From contig JAIWNE010000206.1 of the NCBI GenBank assembly GCA_025331445.1, positions 1-33,197 on the forward strand: a DNA stretch of 33,197 nt. Direction: 5' to 3'. This DNA comes from Blakeslea trispora (taxonomy: Eukaryota > Mucoromycota > Mucoromycetes > Mucorales > Choanephoraceae). The notes under the pieces were generated by a model, which saw only the letters and a program-made list of their open reading frames with translations, was not told the DNA's origin and searched no databases. The position numbers and the translations under genes were made by a program. Positions 1 to 9,589 of the stretch are shown here, piece after piece; within the stretch, counting starts at the first letter, position 1, and each line of letters begins with the position of its first letter.

Positions 1-603
1 CCGCGTAATGTCACTTAATTTAAATTTTTTCTAATTTAATTGCCTGTTAGTTTTTACGTAGTGTATGCATAGTAAGATACATTGCTTAGACACAAAGCAT
101 GATTGTATTCTACTTCTTTTACATTTGTATACCTGGATCAAATCATTGGAAAGTAACTTATGGTCGCGTACAGGTGATACCTAACTTCTACCTATTGCAC
201 CCAAATAAGCTACTGAAAATGCCACTAAGTTTAACTGAGAATTGACAAACATGTTACAAACCACCTCTCTGTTTTATTGATATCAATCTGAACTTTGATA
301 CGTTTGACATAGTGCTTGTGTCGTCGGATGCTTGATGATCCGATAGAAGGACAATGTCAGGGTCTAATTTATATTTCGAAACCTTTGCGATGATGCATAA
401 TAGGTCTTGAGCTACGTTTCGTGGTCTTTAAGTTTTTTTTTACCATAAAGATAGCGCGTGTTCTAAATTAATTTTATAGATTTGAGTTGACCAGAGTTCT
501 TTGGTATAGTTAAACAAGACGATTCTGTTTGATTCCAAAGGCTACAATCTATTGAAGAGTGAGATTAGTTACTAATTGAATACGATGTCTTTTATTGCAA
601 GTA
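1..603 (+). repeat. Long inverted repeat, left copy (partner 25150-26188)
   Basis: The reverse complement of this segment is found at 25150-26188. Positions 1-416 pair with 25773-26188 at a constant coordinate sum of 26189, so there are no indels, and I saw no substitutions in the parts compared. Positions 417-603 pair with 25150-25334 at only about 93% identity (about 13 substitutions and a 2-base poly-T difference). The right copy carries an LTR exactly at the junction; here the empty site CTACG is intact at 412-416. The repeat may extend left of the window. No coding capacity was recognised. Confidence 0.93.
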
Positions 604-869
604 CATACCAATAACAGGACAACAACCTCTGATGGCTTTCGTATAGACCTCCATATAAGTGTGCGCATCATATGAAGATTCAATGAATTGAAAAAGATTT
701 GAGTTGCAGTTGCTGTCCACTACAGTAGTCGTTTTATTTAATGGTAGCTAAAAATTTTGAAAATCTCACCCTTAAATAGAATTGGTTTTAGAGCTTGTAT
801 TGAAAAATCCTTTTCAGAAACCCACCCTTATATCGAGAATACCATTGAACAGAACACCCTTAAATAGTA

Positions 870-2735
870 CGAATACTGTAGTAACTTGATTGATCCAGGA
901 GTTTTAGCTCTGAGCAAAGCCACATTTAATTGGTCCTGACCAGAAAAATAGTTTGAGAGTCACATACCAAAGTCATCTGAAGCCTATTCTTATACTTTGT
1001 TAATCGGCATTCTGTATCTAATGCAAATAATCGTCTGACAAGTTGTTTTCGAACTTGGTAAACAGCTTGGATAGATTTGTAAATAATCAAAAGGTAATGT
1101 CTGTGCAAAGTCAACTTTCAAGCAAAGTTGCTAAAGAAACTACTGCTGCTTCGGTTATAAAGTGCTGCCACTGAGCGTCTTGCTAAATTAGCACAAGTGC
1201 TTCTATTGCCGGTCAGTAAATGGAATACACAGCATCATTTAGATCTGTTGAATCAGCAAAGCATTGGGCACCAGAAGCAAGGTAAAGAAGCATATGTAGG
1301 TAGTACCTTTTGACTTATTTGAATGCGATTGTGTAGGCAAGACAGAGTGGGTTGTCATTCTTTCCGGGTGCTCAGTGTCAATTTTTACTACTATACCAGA
1401 CGTAAAGTTGCAAGGAATTTAGGATACAAAATGGTTCTGGTATCCGGATTGATTCGGCTTTCCTTCTTTTAAGCGATGAGTGTTGATTTTAACTTTTTTT
1501 TTTATAAAGCGCTGCTTTTCAATTTTTATAGTGTACTTGTAGACTTTAGTATGCTAAATAGTTTCTCTAAGGATGATAATAAGATGATCTCTAACATGTA
1601 TCTAGAGTCGAAACTTGTCTCGCATTGAGGCATAGATTCATCTTATTTCTCTCTTTAGGAGTAAAAGCTGCTCTAGCATCACACTTATAGACATATTCGA
1701 TAATGTACATGATAGCACCTGGAAGGCAAACGACTCATCGTCGATACAAATGCTGAATTTGCCACAAAGATATAGATTATATGGAACAATCCGAAACGTA
1801 TTTAACAACTCTACCAAATACGTGTTCATTGATTGTTTCTTCAAGAATTTTAACAAACTTCATGTTGAACAATTCAGTGCAAGAACTTAGACAACTGGAG
1901 GCATGTTGTGCATTCTAAAGCTTTCGCTGAATCTCCAGCCAAGTTAGGCTGTGGTTTTACAGTGCTGAAAAGATCAGGTTTACCAAAGCGTCGAAAAATG
2001 CTAACGGCATCTTGGTGGTTCTGATGAGAAAGATGAGGGAGGTTTTTAGGACTGAGCCAAATTATTAAGCAAAAAGTATAACATCTCATAGTAGACACTT
2101 TATTGTAAAGCTTGACAATATCTCATTTTTAATGATCCAGCAGCTGCTTTATCTGGATACAACAGGTTACAATACAAGGACTCATAGTGCTGATTGGTTT
2201 TGCTTGTTTTGGGAAGGGTTTCATCACCTTTTAACTAAACATTTACATCTCAATTGAAAGTAGCTTCGTTGCTAACTTTGATCAATCCAATTCTAGAGTG
2301 CTCAGTCGGTCTGTTGTACCGCCTTCTATCATGTGAAACTTCTTACAAAAAACCATCTTGACCTTATACAGCCCCTCGATACCGTTGAGATTGTTTTACT
2401 ATTCCTCAGTAAATTAAAGCATGTTCTTGTTCAACTCATCAAAAGGATTCATAGAATGTATTACATCTTGAGTCTGCTGTAAGGCGTTTCCATTCATGTC
2501 GGAAAAGTTGGATGCTCTATTTTAAAGCTCAATGATGGAGTTGTGAAGATTGATTTGAGCAAATATAGGTGCTGCCACATCCTCAGGAAGGGCAAATCCA
2601 GTCAAATGATTAGAACCGTCTTCAACGTGAAAGTTGTAGTTATCAGATCTCATGTCAACAAGATTTGAATCAAGCTTCTCGATCAATGAAGCAAAGCTGA
2701 GAAAAATGTCATAAGATCTAATACTCTTCCTAAGT
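870..2735 (-). pseudogene. Decayed Helitron Rep/helicase-type protein gene
   Basis: Read on the minus strand in shifting frames, this stretch gives a collinear series of peptides typical of Helitron-encoded replication proteins. In order: SIRSYDIFLSFASLIEKL (about 2670-2725), FHVEDGSNHLTGFALPED then FAQINLHNSIIEL, DRRRYNRPTEHSRIG (about 2290-2330), HQDAVSIFRRFGKPDLF (1968-2018), HVFGRVVKYV (about 1795-1830), VPYNLYLCGKFSI, YIIEYVYKCDARAAF (about 1660-1705), RYYLHMLLYLASGAQCF (about 1258-1310) and an EAAVV block near 1130-1150. These match the Helitron-like N-terminal domain order known from the family; the assignment is from memory of family motifs. Many stops and frameshifts interrupt it and the SF1 helicase half is not seen, so it cannot be functional. 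Its 5' side ends at the Tc1 element inserted at 2737. No Helitron 5'-TC or 3'-CTRR hairpin end was identified. Confidence 0.8.
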
Positions 2736-2736
2736 T

Positions 2737-2777
2737 CAGTGGGCTAACAAAAAAAATTAGAATCTTTTAAAATCCCG
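2737..2777 (+). repeat. Tc1 left terminal inverted repeat
   Basis: Begins CAGTGGGCTAAC, then eight A, TTAGAATC, TTTTAAAATCCCG. It differs from the complement of the right end at only three positions (5, 8 and 29). It is expected to be the transposase binding and cleavage site. Confidence 0.92.
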
Positions 2778-2880
2778 AAATAAAAAGAAAAGATATGCAT
2801 AACATTCCAGACCATTTTCATCTCTCTCATATAATAAAACGACTACTAAAAAGTTTCTCAACGACGAAGAAAAGCGTATT

Positions 2881-3863
2881 ATGCTTGAAATAAGAAAGCA
2901 GGGAGTTAAGGTTTCTCAAATTGCAGATGCATTGGCGGTAAAAGTGAGTACGGTGTATGCAGCTCTAAAGAGGGCAAAATTAAGAGGTACCACGGATCGT
3001 GCCACAGGATTTGGAAGACCCTCCAAGCTCTCGCCAAGAACGCTACAATTACTCAGAAGAGAAGTAATCTTCGACAAGAGAGCCACATTGGCTGAACTGA
3101 CAGTATCTCTTCCTGTCAAGGTACACCCGCCACGGTACGTCGTGCGTTGCACAAAATGGGGTTCCACAACCGTGTGGCGGTCAGGAAGCCCTTTCTTACT
3201 CCTCTGCATCGATTCAACAGACTCAAGTTTGCAGAGGAGTACCAAAACTTCACGCTCGAGGACTGGAAGAAGGTGGTGTTCACGGATGAAAGCTCGTTTG
3301 AAAACGGCAAAAATTCGGCCCCTGTTATGGTCTGGCGCTTGCCATTGGAGAAATACCTGGAGGATTGCTTGACGCCTACCTTTAAGAGTGGCAGGACTAG
3401 CCTGATTGTTTGGGGTGCCATCAGATATGATCACAAGTCTGAACTTTACTTTTGCAGCAACGAAGAGCGAAAGGGAGCGGGTTTTGTATCATGCATATAC
3501 GAAGGCTCGCTCCTAAGATTCTCTGGAACGGAGCAAGATCTTATCCTAATGGAAGATGGCGCTTCAATCCATGAATGCAGAGCTGCAGAAGATTGGAAGG
3601 CTCAGAGGAACATGCGAGTCTTGCCATGGCCTTCACAATCGTCTGATTTAAATCCTATCGAAAATTTATGGATGAAAATGAAAAGGCGTGTGCAGGCCCT
3701 TCGAGCTGGAGGTAGGCGCTTCCAAAACGCAGAGGAGTATAACGCATGCTTGCAAAGGGTTTGGGATGAATTACAACCAGAAGATTGGAACAAACTCATT
3801 GCAAGCATGCCTAGAAGACTACAAGATGTTGTAAAGAATAAAGGTGGGCCAACTCATCATTAG
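2881..3863 (+). pseudogene. Tc1 transposase (DD34E), one frameshift
   Basis: Transposases of this family cut and paste their own element at TA sites. The first frame (2881-3120, about 80 codons) gives an N-terminal helix-turn-helix (KQGVKVSQIADALAVKVSTV) and a second DNA-binding block with a GRPSKLS linker. The rest is in another frame, open from about 3120 to the stop TAG at 3861-3863, beginning GTPATVRRALHKMGFHNRVA. A single missing base near 3120 explains the break. Catalytic residues are all present: D at 3285-3287 (VVFTDESS), D at 3555-3557 (LMEDGA), E at 3660-3662 (LNPIENLW), with 34 residues between the last two, the Tc1 signature. The open frame continues upstream of the ATG to about 2803 (KKFLNDEEKRI), so the original start may lie further 5' and be lost. 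The combined length, about 325 residues, is normal for Tc1. Recently active, now inactive unless the frameshift is a sequencing error. Confidence 0.93.
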
Positions 3864-3875
3864 TTGGCCCTTTTT
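3846..3875 (+). other. Hairpin over transposase stop codon followed by T run
   Basis: GGGCCAACT at 3846-3854 pairs perfectly with AGTTGGCCC at 3862-3870 around a 7-nt loop, followed by five T. The stop codon TAG (3861-3863) sits at the loop/stem edge. It looks like an intrinsic terminator but lies in a eukaryotic transposon, so a 3'-end or RNA-structure role is only a guess. Confidence 0.6.
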
Positions 3876-4024
3876 AATTTAAAAAGTCTATCTTTGTTTC
3901 ATAATAGTGTTTGAGCATAATCTAAGAGCATTTTTAACAGTTATCCATAGGTTTTGGAAGATTAAATAGAAAACAAGTAGTCCTTTAAAGATCATTATCA
4001 ATACATATAGCGATTTCAATTTTG

Positions 4025-4065
4025 CGGGATTTTAAACGATTCTAATTTTTTTTGTTAACCAACTG
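4025..4065 (-). repeat. Tc1 right terminal inverted repeat
   Basis: The complement reads CAGTTGGTTAAC, eight A, TTAGAATC, GTTTAAAATCCCG, matching the left end at 38 of 41 positions. It is followed directly by the TA target dinucleotide at 4066-4067. Confidence 0.92.
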
Positions 4066-4542
4066 TACATAGGTTTATCTCACTCAACCATAGTCTCACA
4101 AATATTTATCTAATTTTCATGACATCTGTTTTTACGCATTACTTCTTTAAAATTGTCAAATGGCCCTACAAGTGCATTTGGTTGTTAGGATCTACATGTA
4201 AGCTGAGCATGTAAACATTGGAGTGCTGGATATCACATACCAATTTGCTGATACACTAGCAAAGCATGGCTTAATTTCTGTACTGTTACTCGTTTATTGA
4301 GGCTGTGAAAGAACACGGCTGAGTGCATTGACTCCTCTTCATTCACTCGCGCATGTACACATCGGTGTATACTTGCACTACACTATCGGAGCAGGAATTT
4401 AGCTACATTAACTTTTATTTAAAAACTAAACCTGCTGCTATGCACAAATTGGTGCTTACTTCTCTTCATAAAGTGACCAATCAGTTGTAATCAATATCAA
4501 AAGCTCTACTTAACAAGACTATGAGGCTTATAATAGTGACTG
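4066..4542. other. Gene-free flank between Tc1 and palindrome
   Basis: No ORF or repeat was recognised. It could hold the far 5' part of the Helitron relic, displaced by the Tc1 insertion, but I could not recognise Helitron peptides here on the minus strand. Confidence 0.5.
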
Positions 4543-5556
4543 TGTCAACTTTAGCATTTGGGAGATGGCGAGATGTCGAGATGGCGATATGCTTTTTACT
4601 CGAAAATGTGTGATGAAAAGCGTACAGACAGATTATGATACATCACGACTTGGTATTTTGTGCATGAACATTGGAACATATGTTACCTTTATGTAGTCTG
4701 AAGGATACAAAGGCAAGTGGATTCGATATAAACATAGCTTGGGTAAGAATAATAGTGTCAAGTCGGAAATGTCGAGATGCAAGATACAAGTGTTAAGATG
4801 TCAGCATGTCAGCTCAATAAACAATTTGCTAAAATGCACTGACTGTGTCAACAAGTAAAAAAAGACAAACAACAGGAAAAGGCAGAGGTAGAATAATAAA
4901 TGAGAGACAAAAGAGTTGAATGATGATCAGGACAAGCCATTGTGTGCTGATGCTCTTATAAGAAAAACAGATAGAGAACCTGAGAAAACTGACTACATAG
5001 TATTGGTTCATTGACAATCCAGCAGGAGACTGACTAAGGAGTTTTTGGTCAAGTCTAATAATGAGTAAAAAACACTCTAGCTGTCTATATATGCACTGTG
5101 TGATAAGATATTCAAGCTTTGAGTCAAAGAATGATAGTGTAAGCATTGGGTTCAAAACGAACAAGTATCTTAGCTATCGTATGACTCTTGTTGGATGTAT
5201 CAAGAGAATGAAATAAAGAATTAATCAAGAAGACTGCATAGCAAACTGAGTACAGTACTTTTTGTATCAGATTAATGACTTCTTACCATCCATCAGTATG
5301 AACTGCCCCATTACCCAGTTCACTCAGTATAGATACAGTGTCTGTATCATTCATTGTTATCATAATAACAGCACCACAAGTACTGAATAAGCCAGAAGAC
5401 TTGTTCAAAAGACGCAAGATACAAATAAGTCTAAGCTTTGCTGTCTTGCTTGATCATGAAGGATTAGAGAAGTGTGTGTTTTGTATCGACTAAACAAGTG
5501 AACACCACACACAACGGGAAATTTTGGCTGGGATTTTAATTTTTGAAATGGGGAAA

Positions 5557-5686
5557 ACTTAAGAAAACTTAAGAAAATTTAAGAAAAACTTCTTAAGTTT
5601 ACCCACACTTTTTTCATTCGTGTAGAAAACTTAAGAACTTTTTCCCTAAAAATTAAGAAAACTTAAGAAAAACTAAGAAATCTTCA
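5557..5686. repeat. CTTAAG-rich subterminal repeats of CACTA element
   Basis: Repeated AAAACTTAAG and AAAATTTAAG words occur in both orientations, with an inverted pair around 5580-5600. A matching cluster lies at the other end of the element (6989-7065) and, mirrored, at 13081-13160 and 14460-14590. Probable transposase-binding repeats (inference). Confidence 0.7.
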
Positions 5687-6121
5687 TTTGCCTTCCTTCT
5701 CTTTCCTTCGCTCTACAACACTCTACAGCACTCTACAATACTCCACAACACTCTACAACACTCCTCATCACTCTCCATCATACAATAAAATAGGTCAAAC
5801 TGAGGCTTGTTTTATTTGTTTTTCTTTTTTTAGGCCAATCAAAATGCATTATATTTATTTGATTACATTTGTTTAGGGTTGTTTATTGCATTGCAATACA
5901 TTATAGAATAGGCAGCATCGTTTATTTAAATAGAATATATATTCAAGCTTAAAGCAAAAGACTACAATAGGCAGTACTTAACTTTGTTGTCATCATCTTG
6001 TCTTAAAATAACCTATAATAACTTCATCGTGCAATACTAAAGCTTGGAAAATAGAACCTCACCTCTTGACAATATAACTACCGTACCTTATCTTCTGAAT
6101 GTTCTTATTCTTTTGCCAGCA

Positions 6122-6769
6122 TTAGGCTTCTAGTAATAATACATTAGTTATCAATCTAGTATGTGTGTGTATGTTGTTGCTGCATAATCCATTTCCTAAA
6201 TTTTTGTTGAAGAGCATCCTCTCTTTCTTTAGATAGGAATTGTCAATAGTTCTATCTACTACATATAGAAGAAGTCAAGTTAGTACAATCAATAATTCAA
6301 AAAATAAGAAATAAGATATACCTTCAGCACGGTATTGCATATGGCTCTCAACAAAAGGGTGCTCTATGCTTGGATCCAATGCGAGAAGTGACAAATTTGA
6401 AGACACATCCCTATGAGTAGAGCATTAGTAATTTGAAATAGCAAAAGTAAAACGCCTATAACTTACATTCCATAACAAGCCATATCAATATGTTCTTCAT
6501 GTTCTTTGTCAAATTTACACAAGGGCAAGACAAGGTACTACTCTCCCAAGGGGCTCAAGTTGTCTAAGAGTAGACTGTTGAGTACGACATCAGACGTCGC
6601 GTTATTTTCAGTAGGCAAAGCAAAAGTGGACACGTTGTTTACTAGATTTCAAAATATCATTTTGTAATAAAGTCATCTCTTCCCTTAAGGAACTGCCATC
6701 TTGTTCTAACTTGTTGACTGTGTTAGCAAGTTCATTTAGCTTTAAAGGGATGCCTTGAGACTCAATCAT
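6122..6769 (-). pseudogene. Broken intron-containing gene in CACTA element (left arm)
   Basis: Mirror copy of 13377-14024; see that entry for translation, introns and lesions. It is read from the ATG complement at 6767-6769 down to a stop at 6122-6124. Exon order, both introns and all frame breaks are shared with the other arm, so the decay preceded the duplication or the arms have been homogenised since. Confidence 0.6.
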
Positions 6770-7845
6770 AAGGACTCTTTAGAGCATGAGTTGCTGTTTA
6801 AAGTATTATTGATAAAAGGGTTATTCGTGTAAAAGCGTGTGAATTGCGTAGGGACTTGGTGAAAAATAATTAAAACGAGAAAAAAAAAAAGACAACTAGA
6901 TATTTAATATGATTGGCTGGAATTTAGAATTACAGCTACAGACACGACAATCAAAGTCACAAAAAATTTTGGAGAATATATTTTGAGGAAAACTTAAGAA
7001 AACTTAAGAACATGAAGAAAATTTAAGAAAACCTCTGACTTTTTTAAGAAAATTTAAGAAATCGGAGAAAAATTTCCCGTAGTGACAAGAGCGTATAATT
7101 ATTAGCTTGATAAGTTTTTTGTTAGGTAGTAAAAGCAGAGACAATGAAAATCATAAAAAGCAATAAAAACAACCCAAAAAAGAAAATCGAACGATTTATT
7201 CTCCCATTTGATATCTTTTGTCTATTATTCTTTATTTTCATTGTCTTGGTTTTTATTCTTTCATCAACACACACACACACGTAAATACTGTTGTATCAAA
7301 TACATGTTGATTTCCATTCTTTGTACATGATGACAAGAATCGATTTTTTTAACTTGTCTTGTAACAAAGCCTTTTATTAATTCTAAGTGTCAGAGAACAT
7401 GTACTGACCAAGTTCTTTGGTGTTATATAATGGTTTCATTTTGGCTCACCAAAGATCTACATGAGATCAAGAATTTACTTGTTGTGTGGGATTAAAAAGC
7501 TCAATGACCCAAGGAAATGATATTGGTTAGTATTTCCTATAGATTCATACATACTTGGTTTACATAGGAGGAAGAGAACAAACATCTGTTTCACAGCATT
7601 TGAGCTATACAATGCCTACTCTTTTCTCTCTCTCAAATCAAAAGATATCAATTGTATCATAACTACAAAATGATTGAATATGACAATAGAAAGAGCGAGA
7701 ATGAGAGTGAGAGTGAGAGCAAATCAAGATCTATATTAGACTAGATGGTATAAAAAAAACAAAAATGCAAGCTCAGAATTATGTCTATATAAAGGAAAAT
7801 TTCTATTTTTTCGGTGACCTGGTGTCATGCTATGCAGTAAATTAG

Positions 7846-7899
7846 GTAACCGTGCTACCTCTTTGAATTACGGATACTGATGTAGCTTTTTTTTGGCAG
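7846..7899 (+). other. Intron-like module in palindrome arm
   Basis: Begins GTAACC, contains GAATTACGGATACTGAT (a branch-site-like TACTGAT), then a T-rich run and ends GGCAG. It corresponds to the modules at 26947-27007, 27454-27522 and 27647-27706 in the tandem unit. It may be a true spliceosomal intron of a decayed gene family or just a conserved repeat motif. Confidence 0.4.
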
Positions 7900-7940
7900 C
7901 TGTTCAAATATTGGCCGCTTCTATGCCGCTCAAAACGGAG

Positions 7941-8105
7941 ATCAGTAATATTGTCGATTGGCATCATAGACAATCAGCATTACAGACGATCAGCATATAT
8001 AGACGATCAGCGTTATTGTGAAACAGCTTTATTATGTGTCAATATTATAGTCAATCAGCATCATGGTCAATCAGTGTTATAGAAGATCAGCATGATTGTC
8101 AATAC
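7941..8105 (+). repeat. Degenerate GATCAGCAT iteron run (left arm)
   Basis: Successive words of the type GATCAGCAT, CAATCAGCAT and GATCAGCGT recur every 16-18 bp, separated by TATAGAC or TTATAG spacers. The tandem unit has a tidier version at 27752-27930. Mirrored at about 12041-12205. Confidence 0.7.
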
Positions 8106-8209
8106 CGGAATATGCTGTGCGAGCTTACGCCATTAACCTTTTTTTCTCTTCTCATTCCTGCGAGCGTGTGTATACAATGTCTTCTAACCTTATGGTTACT
8201 AACTATGGC

Positions 8210-8212
<3 letters not shown>

Positions 8213-8247
<35 letters not shown>
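8213..8247. repeat. (AT)n tract, short allele
   Basis: 35 nt of alternating TA. Its counterpart in the other arm (11885-11933) is 49 nt. This 14-nt change accounts for all the length difference between the arms inside their frayed outer edge. Confidence 0.95.
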
Positions 8248-8250
<3 letters not shown>

Positions 8251-8392
8251 AAGTTGTTACAGTTTCAAATAGATATATACAAGTATATATGTATTTATTT
8301 CCCTATTTGTACACATCAATTATTATCTATAGCCTTTGTAAATGGAAAAAGCATTCAGATTTGGGCTATTAGATCTCTCAAATAAAACATCA

Positions 8393-9589
8393 CTTAGTAG
8401 TACATATTTATTATATCTGACGTCTAATAAAGAGTGAAAAAAATCTTCCCTTAGCGTGGGTGAACACTAAGTACTCTATTTTCTGCATCTTTTTCCTTTT
8501 TCTTTTGATCATACTTTTTCTTTGAGATATGCTTTGGCCCATGTTGTTTTTAACTTTTATTCGTTATAGCACAAAAAAGTATCGCATGTTGTACACAGCC
8601 TACATTTGATCCTGTATGACACATAAATTAGATATGAAAGAGTACCTAGTTACACGACCTTTCATCAGTATTTAGAGACAGATTGATGCCTAGCCTAGTC
8701 TAAAGAAAAGGGCAAATTCTGCTTTATTAAGATTAGAACACCTGAATCGAAACAGTTGCGTCAATGGTAACCCTTGGTCAATGCGCAATAGATATAAATT
8801 TTTATTTGAAACAGCCATTTAGTTGTCATCAATTGCATTCAGTCTGAATGAAGATTGCTACTCAGCTTTCAGTTAGCAGAGAGTGGATATGTTTTTATGT
8901 GTTGAATTACCTCTATCTTAGACTTCATTTCTACCTTATGCATCACTTCTAATTTCTACATAATCTTTGTTTTTTGCATTTTCCTTGCCTTTTGAATAAT
9001 CGTCATGTATTCTTATCTCTCTGTTTCGGCGTCTTGTTTCTTATTATGATTTGACACGTTTGCACTTCAATTACAATAAACATTTGTTGGAAAATTCAGG
9101 ATTGATAGATTGCACATTACGGCATGCTTTGTACACTTGATACTTATTTTTTTTGTCTTATACATCACCATTCATAAAGTATCACTGTGGAATCTCACAG
9201 TTGTTCTTTTGATTTCGCAGAGAAAATGGCATGTCGTTGTCTTATACGAACATAGTAACACGTTCTCAATTGCAGCTATGATTAACACTGTTCATATTTC
9301 AATGTTGGTAAATCTATGTTTGCACAAATGTACTTATAAAAATTCATATGTATGATTTCTAAAGAACCAAAGCATAACAATAGACATAGTCATGTCAATA
9401 AAAGGATAAAACGCATATCACACGAATGACCATGATTCAAATACATTTGGATTTCCTTCCCATCATACTTTTTTACTTTTATTACAATTCTTAACAGCAT
9501 TGACTAGAATTATTCAAATTAGTATAAATGCATCAGTCTGTTACACACAATAAAGGATTGACTTTTTGTCCCGCTATGAATTTCTAGCT
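8393..9589. other. Palindrome spacer, proximal part, no gene seen
   Basis: Unique AT-rich sequence between the arms. Short ORFs (for example 9110-9355) show no family motif. Just inside the left arm, 8393-8405 still loosely resembles the tandem unit (AGTAGTA after CATCAC). A TTTTTGTCCCGCTA word at 9564-9577 resembles one end of a mariner-type element, but I found no partner end. Confidence 0.5.

Larger units (their letters stand above)
2737..4065 (+). mobile_element. Tc1/mariner-type DNA transposon, full length with TIRs
   Basis: The element is 1329 bp. Its ends are inverted repeats of about 41 bp (2737-2777 and 4025-4065) matching at 38 of 41 positions, starting CAGTGGGCTAAC on the left and CAGTTGGTTAAC on the right. 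A TA follows the right end (4066-4067), the expected Tc1/mariner target; the left flank is TT, probably a later mutation of TA. The element contains one transposase gene (2881-3863) with a single frameshift. It separates the Helitron relic (2735 and below) from 4066 onward, so it inserted after or into that Helitron. Confidence 0.93.
5510..7084 (+). mobile_element. CACTA-like DNA transposon, left-arm copy
   Basis: A 1575-bp element with inverted ends: CACAACGGGAAATTTT at 5510-5525 and the complement of CACTACGGGAAATTTT ending at 7084 (15 of 16 match). It is flanked by a 3-bp duplication ACA at 5507-5509 and 7085-7087. Both ends have subterminal clusters of CTTAAG/TTTAAG words (about 5557-5686 and 6989-7065), as is usual for CACTA (En/Spm) elements, whose transposase-related proteins bind subterminal repeats. 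No transposase was recognised; the cargo is a broken gene at 6122-6769. Assignment to CACTA rests on termini, target-site size and subterminal repeats only. Confidence 0.82.
4543..8392 (+). repeat. Left arm of near-perfect 3.85-kb inverted repeat
   Basis: The arm is the reverse complement of 11740-15611. Pairing follows a constant coordinate sum of 20146 from about 4590 to the AT tract at 8213-8247, and 20132 inside it. The only length change over about 3.8 kb is therefore the tract itself (35 nt here, 49 nt in the other arm). The outermost 50 bp (4543-4590) are less perfect: a GAGATGG-type 8-9-bp repeat has one unit fewer than the partner. The arm contains a CACTA-like element (5510-7084) and, at its inner end (7808-8392), a segment related to the 2.97-kb tandem unit. 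Short minus- and plus-strand ORFs within it are duplicated in mirror image and none resembles a known protein. Confidence 0.97.
7808..8392 (+). repeat. Arm segment related to the 2.97-kb tandem unit
   Basis: This stretch is collinear with 27608-28163 and 30578-31133. Shared blocks include TTTCGGTGACCTGGTG, GAATTACGGATACT, an iteron-like run, GCTGTGCGAGCTTACGC and GGCTATTAGATCTCT followed by AATAAA and CATCA. Divergence is substantial, so this is an old family relationship, unlike the near identity within the array or between the arms. The left-arm identity with the right arm stops at this segment's CATCA end (8392). Confidence 0.8.

Noticed and set aside
764..880. Three ACCCTTA words as a small inserted element
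   Set aside because: Spacing is irregular, and neither termini nor a target duplication could be defined.
2916..3434. 172-codon ORF antisense to the transposase
   Set aside because: Shadow frame; the plus strand holds clear DD34E transposase motifs.
3871..3875. Bacterial rho-independent terminator after the transposase
   Set aside because: Form matches, but introns and eukaryotic transposons around it make a bacterial mechanism implausible; kept only as a hairpin.
5688..5876. 62-codon ORF in the CACTA-like element (mirror 14270-14458)
   Set aside because: Its first half is a degenerate CTCTACAACA repeat and the rest shows no motif.
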